Source: Cupriavidus sp. D384 (GTDB taxonomy: Bacteria > Pseudomonadota > Gammaproteobacteria > Burkholderiales > Burkholderiaceae). Taken from it: a stretch of 64,000 bases of DNA. The notes under the pieces were generated by a model. The model made no database searches and had not been told where the DNA came from. It worked only from the letters and a program-made list of their open reading frames with translations. The translations under genes were made by a program, and so were the position numbers. How positions within the stretch are numbered: the stretch's first letter is position 1; each line of letters begins with the position of its first letter. Where the stretch lies: NCBI RefSeq assembly GCF_001652915.1, contig NZ_BBQI01000090.1:248001-312000 (forward strand), written 5' to 3'. Positions 1 through 7,279 of the stretch are shown here, piece after piece.

Positions 1-803
1 GCGCCCCGCTGCTGGCCCAGATTCCGCTGGCAGCCATCGCGGCCATGCTGATGCTGGTGGCCTGGGGCCTGTTCGATTTCCAGCGGCTGCGCCGCATTGC
101 ACAGCTATCGCGCACCGAATTCGCCATTGCGGTGGGCACGTTCGCCGCCACGCTGGTGATCCGTCTGGAAATGGCCGTATTGCTAGGCACGATACTGTCG
201 CTGGTGGCCTATCTCTATCGCACGTCGCGCCCGGCAGTGCGCAGCCTGGTGCCCGACGCCGACGACCCGGGCCGCCGCTTCACGCCGCTGGATGAACTGC
301 GACGTCCGCAGCCCGAATGTCCGCAACTGAAGCTGCTGCGCATGGAAGGCGCAATCTACTTCGGCGCGGTGCAGTACGTGACCGATCGCCTGCACTGGCT
401 GCGCACTGTCGATGCCGACCAGAAGCATCTGCTGGCGATGACCAAGAGCATGAACTTCATCGACCTGGCCGGCGCCGAGATGTGGGAGTCGGAACTGTCC
501 GAGCGGCGCGGCGCGGACGGCGACCTGTACTTCCATCGCCCGCGTACGCAAGTGCTGGAAACATGGGAACAGACGGGCTTTACCGCCAAGCTGGGCAGCG
601 ATCATATCTTCCCGACCAAGCGGCAGGCACTTCACACGATCATTGACAGGCTGTCGCCCGAAATCTGCGCACAGTGCCAGGCGCGCATTTTCGAGGAATG
701 CGCCCAGCGGCCAGGCGGCTCCGCAAGCCAGCAGGAACAGGACAGCACCGTTCAGTCCGCGCCACGGCATGACGCAAGACTGGACACGACGCATCCTGCC
801 TGA
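1..803 (+). CDS. SulP-family anion transporter, C-terminal part with STAS domain (5' end outside the window)
   Basis: The reading frame is open from base 3, so the gene starts upstream of the window and about 266 residues are visible. The first part is hydrophobic (last membrane segments, around residues 1-65). A soluble tail of about 190 residues follows and looks like a STAS domain (RMEGAIYFGAVQYV, then MNFIDLAGAEMWESEL, the typical strand-helix nucleotide-binding site). SulP proteins are inner-membrane carriers or channels for sulfate, bicarbonate and similar anions. The substrate cannot be told from this fragment. After the STAS core there is an unusual cysteine-containing tail (CAQCQARIFEECAQ). 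Confidence 0.85.
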   Translation, partial: APLLAQIPLAAIAAMLMLVAWGLFDFQRLRRIAQLSRTEFAIAVGTFAATLVIRLEMAVLLGTILSLVAYLYRTSRPAVRSLVPDADDPGRRFTPLDELRRPQPECPQLKLLRMEGAIYFGAVQYVTDRLHWLRTVDADQKHLLAMTKSMNFIDLAGAEMWESELSERRGADGDLYFHRPRTQVLETWEQTGFTAKLGSDHIFPTKRQALHTIIDRLSPEICAQCQARIFEECAQRPGGSASQQEQDSTVQSAPRHDARLDTTHPA

Positions 804-951
804 ATGGCAATGCAGACAACCAGACTTTGAAAAAACTGCTGAGAACTACTCGAAAGGCGCCCTGAAACTACTGGCGTCTGGCGCGCCGGCCGGCCTGCGG
901 TGAAGCAGGGCCGAAGCCGGCGGGCGGAGGGTTGCTACCGTCGGCCGGCCT

Positions 952-1218
952 TCAGACCGGCGCCACGTGCGCCCGCTTGACCACGACCGGCTGGGGCACG
1001 CCCTGCTCGATCAGCACCACGGCCGCGCGTTCGATCGTGTCACGACCGGCGCGGAACGCCTCTTCCAGCGACAGCACCTGATCGGCGCTGAAGCCTTCCC
1101 AGAGTGCTTCGCGTGTTACCACGCATGTCACTTGCTCACCATCGACAAGCGCGTGGAACAGCAAACCCTCGTTGTTGATGTCGTAGCGGTCTTGCTCCTG
1201 GAATTTGATTTCCATCAT
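952..1218 (-). CDS. DUF1488-family protein
   Basis: A protein of about 88 residues. The start is set by a GGAGGG ribosome site on the minus strand just ahead of two adjacent ATGs (1218 and 1215); the longer open frame upstream lacks such a site. The sequence has the DUF1488 pattern: an early ALVDGEQVTCVV stretch, then REALWEGF, then an acidic helix ending in ERAAVVLIEQG. The function of the family is unknown. It is a small soluble protein with no signal peptide. It stands alone and converges on the SulP gene, so the context gives no role. Confidence 0.75.
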   Translation of the reverse strand: MMEIKFQEQDRYDINNEGLLFHALVDGEQVTCVVTREALWEGFSADQVLSLEEAFRAGRDTIERAAVVLIEQGVPQPVVVKRAHVAPV

Positions 1219-1568
1219 CACAGCCCTCCATATGCAAGTGGAAAAGAATCCTAACATGGCTTTGCGGAAATCGTCTTCGATCCCCTACATGCCATCAGCA
1301 GAATAAGATTCGTCCCAATGACCAGTGGCGGGTGCAGCAAGTTCCGTCATTTGTCGTCTGTGCTGCATGGTGACGCCACCGCAACCGCGCAGCATGCCAT
1401 GCGTGTGTGTCAGCGCGATGTGCCGACTGTTCTGCCGAATGGGCCGATCAATCCGGTCACGCGTCAGCTTGCAGCGCGCATGCGAGCCTGCCTTCCGGCC
1501 GGTTTATTCGCGGCACGCATTTAGCGTTTGACAAAGTCAAAAATGCTGCTAGAATCTCGGTCTTCGTC
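1219..1568. other. Intergenic region holding the tRNA-Lys promoter
   Basis: About 350 bases between the DUF1488 gene and tRNA-Lys. Three overlapping plus-strand frames of 68 codons exist here, but none has a ribosome site or a recognisable protein. The only signal supported is the sigma70-type promoter at its right end. Confidence 0.6.
1528..1555 (+). promoter_or_regulatory. Sigma70-type promoter of tRNA-Lys copy 1
   Basis: TTGACA (1528-1533), a 16-base spacer and TAGAAT (1550-1555), placed about 13 bases before the mature tRNA. The -35 element is a perfect consensus match. Confidence 0.8.
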
Positions 1569-1644
1569 GGGGCGTTAGCTCAGTTGGTAGAGCAGCGGAC
1601 TCTTAATCCGTAGGTCGAGTGTTCGAGTCACTCACGCCCCACCA
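1569..1644 (+). tRNA. tRNA-Lys(CTT), copy 1
   Basis: A 76-base cloverleaf with CCA encoded. The acceptor stem is GGGGCGT/ACGCCCC, the D-loop AGTTGGTA, and the anticodon stem GCGGA/TCCGT carries loop CTCTTAA (anticodon CTT, reads AAG). The T-arm is GAGTG-TTCGAGT-CACTC. It is identical over all 76 bases to the copy at 4327-4402. Confidence 0.97.
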
Positions 1645-1651
1645 GACACAG

Positions 1652-1684
1652 AAAGGCCGGAAGCAGCGATGCTTCCGGCCTTTT
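1652..1684 (+). terminator. Rho-independent terminator after tRNA-Lys copy 1
   Basis: Stem GGCCGGAAGC / GCTTCCGGCC with a six-base loop, followed by TTTTGCTTTTT. The A-run on the left arm pairs with part of the T-run, so it could also work on the minus strand for the deaminase operon. Confidence 0.85.
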
Positions 1685-1789
1685 GCTTTTTCCAGCCAAT
1701 ACCGCTTTTTCCGGCCAATTCCGTTCCCGGCCTGGCTGGAGCCGGATCGCTCATGCGATCCGCTCATCAAAGCACGCTGACCCGACGTA

Positions 1790-3172
1790 TCAAACCCTGG
1801 CGCTTTCGAACAGCTCGCGCGCCAGCCGGCGATGATCGGCCAGCACGTTCGGCAGATCGACCGTGCGCAGCTGGCCGTCCCGCACCACCACGCGGCCGTT
1901 GATGATGCTGGTCGACACATTGGCCGGCGTGCAGAACACCAGTGCCGCCACCGGGTCGTGACCGCCGCCGGCAAAGCCCACGGCCGACATGTCGAACGAC
2001 ACGATGTCGGCCGACATGCCCGGCACCAGCGCGCCGATATCATCGCGGTTCAGCACGCGCGCACCGCCCAGCGTGGCAATCTCCAGCGCCTCGCGTGCGC
2101 TCATGGCCGCCGGGCCAAATCCCACGCGCTGCAGCAGCATGGCCTGACGCGCCTCGCCCAGCATGTGCGCACCGTCGTTCGACGCGCTGCCGTCGACACC
2201 CAACCCCACCGCCACGCCCGCATCGCGCATCCGGCGAATTGGCGCGATGCCCGATGCCAGCCGCATGTTCGAGCACGGGCAATGCGCCACACCCGTGCCG
2301 GTACGCGCGAACAGCGCCACGCCCTCGTCGTCGAGCTTCACGCAGTGCGCGTGCCAGACATCGTGCCCCACCCAACCCAGATCCTCGGCATATTGCGCCG
2401 GCGTCATGCCAAACTTCTCGCGCGAGTAAGCGATATCGTTGTCGTTCTCGGCCAGGTGGGTGTGCAGCGACACGCCATAGTGGCGCGCCATCGTTGCCGA
2501 TTCGCGCATCAGGTCGCGCGACACCGAAAACGGCGAGCACGGCGCCAGCACCACGCGCAGCATCGCGTGGCGCGAGGCGTCGTGGTACTGCTCCACCAGC
2601 CGCTGGCTGTCGCGCAGGATATCGGCCTCGCGTTCGACCACCACATCGGGCGGCAGGCCGCCCTGGCTGCGGCCCACGCTCATGGAGCCGCGCGCCGCGT
2701 GGAAGCGCATGCCGATCTGCCGCGCCGCATCGATGGAATCGTCGAGCTTCGATCCGTTCGGATACAGGTAAAGGTGATCGCTCGTGGTCGTACAGCCGGA
2801 CAGCATCAGTTCGGCCATCGCCGTCTGCGTCGAGACGCGGATCATCTCGGGCGTCAGGTGCGACCAGATCATGTACAGGTTGGTCAGCCAGCCGAACAGC
2901 TCGGCGTCCTGCGCGGCCGGCACCGCACGCGTCAGGCTCTGGTACATGTGATGGTGCGTGTTGACCAGGCCGGGCATGACCACATGGCCGCGCATGTTCA
3001 CCACGTCGGCGCTGCCGTCGTCGATCATGCGGCGATAGGTCTCGGGCAGCGCGGCGGTGGCGCCCACCCACTCGATGGCCGGGCCGTTGGCGACCAGGGC
3101 GCCGTCGGCGATCTCGCGGCGCTGGGCGTCCATGGTGACGAGCACGTCGGCGTGCTGGAGAATCAGGGTCAT
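1790..3172 (-). CDS. Amidohydrolase, probable 8-oxoguanine deaminase
   Basis: A 460-residue zinc-type amidohydrolase. The start is the ATG at 3172, which gives the normal family N-terminus MTLILQHADVLVTMD; the frame is open a further 30 codons without a good start. Metal-site motifs are in order: NTHHHMYQSLTR near residue 70, HTHLAEND near 240, HAHCVKLDDEG near 275 and the DGSASND loop near 325. CPCSNMRLASG is typical of the TrzN/AtzB/8-oxoguanine deaminase branch. The likely reaction is deamination of 8-oxoguanine to urate, in the cytoplasm; the substrate is inferred from family style. A LysR regulator lies 105 bases upstream on the same strand. Another aminopurine or triazine-type substrate is possible. 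Confidence 0.78.
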   Translation of the reverse strand: MTLILQHADVLVTMDAQRREIADGALVANGPAIEWVGATAALPETYRRMIDDGSADVVNMRGHVVMPGLVNTHHHMYQSLTRAVPAAQDAELFGWLTNLYMIWSHLTPEMIRVSTQTAMAELMLSGCTTTSDHLYLYPNGSKLDDSIDAARQIGMRFHAARGSMSVGRSQGGLPPDVVVEREADILRDSQRLVEQYHDASRHAMLRVVLAPCSPFSVSRDLMRESATMARHYGVSLHTHLAENDNDIAYSREKFGMTPAQYAEDLGWVGHDVWHAHCVKLDDEGVALFARTGTGVAHCPCSNMRLASGIAPIRRMRDAGVAVGLGVDGSASNDGAHMLGEARQAMLLQRVGFGPAAMSAREALEIATLGGARVLNRDDIGALVPGMSADIVSFDMSAVGFAGGGHDPVAALVFCTPANVSTSIINGRVVVRDGQLRTVDLPNVLADHRRLARELFESARV

Positions 3173-3277
3173 GGCAGTCGGGTGTCCGGTTGGTGATGCC
3201 CGGAGTCTACGCATCGCCGGCACGTGACCCCAAGCACAGAATTTCGCGCGGGGTGTCCACAATTTGTGGACAGACGA

Positions 3278-4177
3278 CTATCGGAACAGACCGGCCAGCG
3301 CCTCTGACATGGCATCCGCCATCAACCCGGCGGCCGGCGACAACTGGCTGCGGCCACGCGCCACGAGCCGCAGCGTCTGGCGCTGCAGGCCGGTATCGCG
3401 CAGCGGCACGAATACCACCGCCCCGCGCGCCCGCTCTTCCATCACATCGAGCGGGTTCAGCAGCGCCACACCGGCTCCAGTCGCCACCAGGCGCTGGATC
3501 AGCACCACCGAGGTGGACTCCACGACCGGCATCAATTCGATCGACTGGCGGGCGAAGGCATCGTCGACCAGCGCACGGATCGACAGCGACGGTGCGGGCA
3601 GGATCAGCGGATATCCAGCACATTCGGCCAGCGTGGCCGATGTCTGGGCCGCCAGCGGATGCCCGGGCGCCACCACGGCGCCAATCGACCAGTCGCGGCT
3701 GGCCATCACACGAAAGGCCGCCACTTCCGGCAGGTCGTAGCCCAGCCCCAGGTCGGCATCGCCCTGCTCCACCGCCGTGACGATGCCGCTGACCGGCAGG
3801 TCGGCCACGCGCACGACGATGCCCGGCTGATGCTGGCGGAAGTCATGCACCAGCGACGGCATCAGCGCGCCGGCCAGCCCCGATGTCGTGGCTACGGTCA
3901 CCATGCCGCGCCGCGCCCCCTTGATCTCGGCCACTCGCGCCTGCAGCGCCTCGTGCTCGCGCAGCGTCTGCCGGACATGCGCCAGCACGGCCTCGCCCAG
4001 CGGCGTCAGGTGCAGGCGCTTGTGGATGCGGTCGAACAGCGGCGCGCCAAGCTCGGCTTCCAGTTCAAGGATCTGGCGATTGATTGCCGTGGGCGCCACG
4101 TGCAGCGACTCCGCCGCGCGCCGGATCGAACCACGGCGGACAACCTCGTCGAGATAGCGCAGAACACGTGCATGCAT
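3278..4177 (-). CDS. LysR-family transcriptional regulator
   Basis: 299 residues from the ATG at 4177, giving MHARVLRYLDEVVRRGS. The winged helix-turn-helix fills residues 1-60 (SIRRAAESLHVAPTAINRQI, then ELGAPLFDR), followed by a two-lobed effector domain. No strong ribosome site is seen. It is followed by the deaminase gene on the same strand, so it could control that gene and itself. LysR regulators are more often divergent from their targets; that is not the case here, so the link is an inference from adjacency. Confidence 0.88.
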   Translation of the reverse strand: MHARVLRYLDEVVRRGSIRRAAESLHVAPTAINRQILELEAELGAPLFDRIHKRLHLTPLGEAVLAHVRQTLREHEALQARVAEIKGARRGMVTVATTSGLAGALMPSLVHDFRQHQPGIVVRVADLPVSGIVTAVEQGDADLGLGYDLPEVAAFRVMASRDWSIGAVVAPGHPLAAQTSATLAECAGYPLILPAPSLSIRALVDDAFARQSIELMPVVESTSVVLIQRLVATGAGVALLNPLDVMEERARGAVVFVPLRDTGLQRQTLRLVARGRSQLSPAAGLMADAMSEALAGLFR

Positions 4178-4284
4178 GGTCGTAGATAGAAAGGAATGGG
4201 CAGAAACCGGCGAGTCAGGGGCCGGCCCAGGAACCCGCGCATTGTACGGGGCAGCAAAATCCTCAAAAAAATCGGCAAAGGGGC

Positions 4285-4313
4285 TTGCGCGATACAAATC
4301 CCCTTGCTACAAT
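4285..4313 (+). promoter_or_regulatory. Promoter of tRNA-Lys copy 2
   Basis: TTGCGC (4285-4290), a 17-base spacer and TACAAT (4308-4313), 13 bases before the tRNA. The -10 is good, the -35 weaker than that of copy 1. Confidence 0.65.
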
Positions 4314-4326
4314 CTTTTTCTTCGTT

Positions 4327-4402
4327 GGGGCGTTAGCTCAGTTGGTAGAGCAGCGGACTCTTAATCCGTAGGTCGAGTGTTCGAGTCACTCACGCCCCAC
4401 CA
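4327..4402 (+). tRNA. tRNA-Lys(CTT), copy 2
   Basis: Identical to the tRNA at 1569-1644, in the same orientation and with CCA encoded. The two copies bracket the LysR-deaminase pair as a 76-base direct repeat 2.76 kb apart. Confidence 0.97.
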
Positions 4403-4413
4403 GCGAATTCCTG

Positions 4414-4445
4414 AAAAGCCCGAAGCCTATCGCTTCGGGCTTTTT
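4414..4445 (+). terminator. Rho-independent terminator after tRNA-Lys copy 2
   Basis: Stem AAAAGCCCGAAGC / GCTTCGGGCTTTT with a short loop and TTTTTGCTTTT. It has the same design as the terminator after copy 1 but a different stem sequence. Confidence 0.85.
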
Positions 4446-4645
4446 GCTTTTCCGGCCGTGTCTGCCTTGCCGCCCGCCGGTCTCTGCTTTTCCCCGCCTG
4501 CCGCTTCCCCAACCCTCCCGGCCGCTGACGCCAGTCGCGCCCATACCGCCTGCCCGTCAGTCCAGCCGGTGGTCTGATCTCCACGGGTTCCCCCCTATAT
4601 CCCACCCCTTGCCTTTCGCGGTTGAATGCTTCCCGACGCATATCA

Positions 4646-4671
4646 CGGAACGTAGTTCCGTATTGCGGAAC
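4646..4671 (+). promoter_or_regulatory. Composite palindromic operator upstream of the Bug receptor gene
   Basis: Three 6-base arms alternate: CGGAAC (4646-4651), GTTCCG (4655-4660) and CGGAAC (4666-4671), with spacers of 3 and 5 bases. The middle arm can pair with either neighbour, giving two overlapping palindromes. The right one, GTTCCGTATTGCGGAAC, resembles IclR-family sites. It ends 47 bases before the TTG start of the receptor gene. The binding protein is not identified in the window. Confidence 0.55.
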
Positions 4672-4718
4672 CCGGACCTGTAGCCGGGCAATACAAGCAA
4701 TATGTTGGGAGGCATCTC

Positions 4719-5696
4719 TTGAAAGCTGTTCTGAAAGTGGGCGCTGCGGGCGCCCTCGCCGCATTGGGTCTGGTCGCAACCGCCGCGCAAGCGCAGTCGT
4801 ATCCGAACAAGCCGATCCGCCTGATCGTGCCGTTCGCAGCGGGCGGCACCACCGATATCGTTGGCCGTGCCGTATCCGATGCGCTCGGCCGCGAACTGGG
4901 TCAGCCGGTGGTGGTGGAGAACCGTGGCGGCGGCGGCGGCGCGATTGGCGCCGACGCGCTGGCAAAGTCCGCGCCGGACGGCTACACGCTGGGTATTGCC
5001 ACCGTCAGCACGATGGCCACCAACCCGGCCACGAACGCCAAGAACCCGTACGATCCGATCAAGGACTTCGCGCCGATCACCAACCTGGTGAACGTGCCGA
5101 ACGTGCTGACGGTGAACCCGAAGGTGCCGGCCAAGAACCTCAAGGAATTCGTGGCCCTGCTCAAGTCGAACCCGGGCAAGTACAGCTACGCGTCGGCCGG
5201 CAAGGGCAGCATCTCGCATCTGGACGGCGAGCTGTTCAAGTACATCACCAAGACCGACATGGTCCACATCCCCTACCGTGGATCGGGCCCGGCCCTGAAC
5301 GACACGCTGGCTGGCCAGGTGAATGCCCAGTTCGACAACCTGCCGTCGTCGATGCCGTTCATCCAGACCGAAAAGCTGCGAGCGCTGGCCGTGGCCGCGC
5401 CCAAGCGCGTGGAAGGCCTGCCCAATGTGCCGACCTTTGCCGAAGAAGGCATGAAGGACATGAACAACATGGCCTGGTACGGCCTGGTGGCACCGGCTGG
5501 CACGCCGGCCGCGATCGTCACCAAGGTGCACGATGCCGCGATCAAGGCACTGCAGGATCCGAACGTGAAGAAGCGCCTGCACGACGCCGGCGCCTACCCG
5601 GACGGCAATACGCCGCAGCAATATGCCGCGCAGATCAAGCGCGAACTGGAACTGCGCAAGAAGATTGCGACCGACCAGAACATCACGCTCGAATGA
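4719..5696 (+). CDS. Bug/TctC-type periplasmic solute-binding protein
   Basis: 325 residues starting at a TTG codon, supported by GGGAGG six bases upstream. The signal peptide is clear (MKAVLKVGAAGALAALGLVA, cut near AQAQS at residue 25). The mature protein shows the Bug family pattern: YPNKPIRLIVPFAAGGTTD, then VVENRGGGGG, and HIPYRGSGPALNDTLAGQV around residue 185. Such proteins bind carboxylates or related small molecules in the periplasm. No TctAB membrane genes are adjacent, as is common for the many orphan Bug genes in this group. The ligand is unknown. Confidence 0.92.
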   Translation: MKAVLKVGAAGALAALGLVATAAQAQSYPNKPIRLIVPFAAGGTTDIVGRAVSDALGRELGQPVVVENRGGGGGAIGADALAKSAPDGYTLGIATVSTMATNPATNAKNPYDPIKDFAPITNLVNVPNVLTVNPKVPAKNLKEFVALLKSNPGKYSYASAGKGSISHLDGELFKYITKTDMVHIPYRGSGPALNDTLAGQVNAQFDNLPSSMPFIQTEKLRALAVAAPKRVEGLPNVPTFAEEGMKDMNNMAWYGLVAPAGTPAAIVTKVHDAAIKALQDPNVKKRLHDAGAYPDGNTPQQYAAQIKRELELRKKIATDQNITLE

Positions 5697-5878
5697 CAGC
5701 ATGATGATGGCGTGGCAGTAACGTGAAGTAACGTGACGTGCCCGTCGCCCGAGTATTGTTACTACAACTCCCGGCGGCAGGCCGTCACAAATCCCGGTAC
5801 AGTGTCATTATCGATGCAGGCATTTTCTACAAATTTCTGCTTTTGGCCGGTTCCACTATCCGGCCCTCACTTGAGAGG

Positions 5879-6259
5879 ATGATGATGCTGAAGAAGACCG
5901 TACCGACGCTGATCGTTGCCGCCCTGACTGCCCTGGGCGCCGTGCAACTTGCCCACGCGCAGAAGAACTACACGGACGGCGGCGATCTCTACAGCGGTAG
6001 CCATACGAAGAACAAGGCGAATCCGAACCAGAACCCGGCCAAGTCCGGCAAGTTCGATCCGTACACCGACGGCGCCAAGAAATCCACGCGCGCCGATCTG
6101 GCCCCGAACAAGAAGGCCGACCCGTACACCGATGGCGCCAAGTCCGGCAAGCCCGATCCGTACCTGGACGGTGCAAAGAGCGGCAAGCCCGATCCGTACC
6201 TGGATGGCGCAAAATCCGGCAAGGCCGATCCGTACACCGACGGCGCCAAGAAGCAGTAA
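5879..6259 (+). CDS. Small secreted repeat protein (DPYTDGAKSGK repeats)
   Basis: Up to 126 residues. Three ATGs in a row (5879, 5882, 5885) follow GAGAGG; the spacing favours the third. A signal peptide (LKKTVPTLIVAALTALGAVQ, cut after AHA-Q) is followed by a low-complexity hydrophilic tail. The tail holds repeats of about 12 residues built on DPYTDGAKSGK or DPYLDGAKSGK; four are nearly in tandem and one sits earlier, split by a spacer. Aspartate, lysine, glycine and proline dominate and no cysteine is present in the mature part. It is probably exported and disordered. No function is known to me; the DxxxDG spacing could bind cations, which is speculative. A terminator follows, so it is its own transcription unit. 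Confidence 0.75.
   Translation: MMMLKKTVPTLIVAALTALGAVQLAHAQKNYTDGGDLYSGSHTKNKANPNQNPAKSGKFDPYTDGAKKSTRADLAPNKKADPYTDGAKSGKPDPYLDGAKSGKPDPYLDGAKSGKADPYTDGAKKQ
6119..6256 (+). repeat. 36-base tandem repeat array inside the repeat protein gene
   Basis: Units start at 6119, 6155, 6191 and 6227 (the last partial), each beginning GAYCCGTAC and encoding a 12-residue DPY(T/L)DGAKSGK(P/A) block. The units differ mainly at third codon positions, so the repeat has been kept at protein level. Confidence 0.85.
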
Positions 6260-6288
6260 GACAGCACAGCCCGCTGCCAACGACTCCA

Positions 6289-6316
6289 GGCCCCTGCCAT
6301 CCGGCAGGGGCTTTTT
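6289..6316 (+). terminator. Rho-independent terminator of the repeat-protein gene
   Basis: Stem CCCCTGCC / GGCAGGGG with loop ATCC, then CTTTTTC, 30 bases past the stop codon. Confidence 0.88.
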
Positions 6317-6605
6317 CATTTGCGCACGGCACCGCGCCCCCCCACACATCGGACATCAGACGCCCGTCCCGCCCTGCAGCGCCGAGCGGCAGGCTCGCCG
6401 CCTCAGCCAAAAGATTGACTAGGACATACCCGACCTGTCACGCAAATGTCCCAACATTACTGCTAGTGTTCAGCCCTACCGATTTTCAATGAAGAGCGAC
6501 CCGCCCGAAAAAGAGGCAGGCGCCAAAGCCGTCCGGGCCGGCCAATGCACCGGCCCAAGAAGTGTCAGGCGGCAAAAAGAAACCCTTTATGGGAGACCTG
6601 AGCAA
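6317..6605. other. Intergenic region upstream of the MarR-like gene
   Basis: Together with the terminator before it, this makes a stretch of about 346 bases without a gene. No confident promoter pair, repeat or small gene is seen apart from the ribosome site of the next gene at its right end. Confidence 0.4.
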
Positions 6606-7130
6606 ATGCAGCCCAAAGCACTCGAAATTCACGAGCCTGTCGTGCTCTCGCTTGTCGACGCGGTCACCGCGTGGCAGTGCGCCCTGGAACAGACGTTGAG
6701 CGTCTCGGGGCTGTCCTATCCGAAATGGTTGCTGTTGCGCGCCATCCGCTCCGGCGAATTCACGCGCGGCGAGCCATGCCAGGGCGCGATCTTCCTCGAC
6801 GTGCCCCAGACCGAACGGCTGTTACGCGAACTTCATGCCGATGGCTGGCTGGAGTTTCCGAGCGACGGCACGCCGCAGGTTGCCCTCGAAGCCTGTTCGC
6901 GCCTGGAGCGCGCCGCGCTGGCCGTGCGCGCGCTGCATTCGGTCTCGATCTCGCATCTGGCGCCGGCGGAACGCACCGCGCTGACCAGCCTGCTGCACCG
7001 CATGACCGCCACGCTGGACGATCATGCCGAACGCCATAGCCGCCAGGCCGCGCGCAACACCGCGGAACTGTCGCTGGTGGTGGCCGACCACGCCGCCGCC
7101 CGCACCGCACAACACGCGCTGGCCGCCTGA
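6606..7130 (+). CDS. MarR-like winged-helix protein
   Basis: 174 residues. The start is the ATG at 6606, nine bases after GGGAGA; the frame is open further upstream without support. The predicted fold is all-helical with a wing-like hairpin. A start helix pair (HEPVVLSLVDAVTAWQCALEQTLSVSGLSYPKWLLLRAI) resembles the MarR dimerisation and first DNA helix, and QTERLLRELHADGWLEF resembles the recognition helix and wing. MarR proteins are dimeric repressors that respond to small ligands. The target is unknown; it is 149 bases ahead of NAD-GDH on the same strand, so control of that gene is possible but unproven. Confidence 0.68.
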   Translation: MQPKALEIHEPVVLSLVDAVTAWQCALEQTLSVSGLSYPKWLLLRAIRSGEFTRGEPCQGAIFLDVPQTERLLRELHADGWLEFPSDGTPQVALEACSRLERAALAVRALHSVSISHLAPAERTALTSLLHRMTATLDDHAERHSRQAARNTAELSLVVADHAAARTAQHALAA

Positions 7131-7279
7131 GCGCACCCCGGGCTTCGGCCCGTGCGCACCCTTTGCTGCCCTGACGCCCCGCCCTGCGGGGCGTCGTCGT
7201 TTTGTCACCCCGGCCTCGTAAATCTTTCCTACAGTGTGAGCATGCACCGGCACACCACCGAGAACACCGAGGAGAGGCC

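Larger units (their letters stand above)
4403..4718. other. Intergenic region with terminator and composite operator
   Basis: About 316 bases between tRNA-Lys copy 2 and the Bug receptor gene. It holds the tRNA terminator at its left end and the overlapping palindromes at 4646-4671. No gene was found in the remaining bases. Confidence 0.6.

Noticed and set aside
1832..3196. 454-codon plus-strand frame over the deaminase gene
   Set aside because: The opposite strand has clear amidohydrolase metal motifs; this frame is Arg/His-rich with none.
6119..6256. 36-base direct repeats considered as a CRISPR array
   Set aside because: Units are contiguous, lack spacers, and encode a protein repeat in frame. 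No cas genes nearby.
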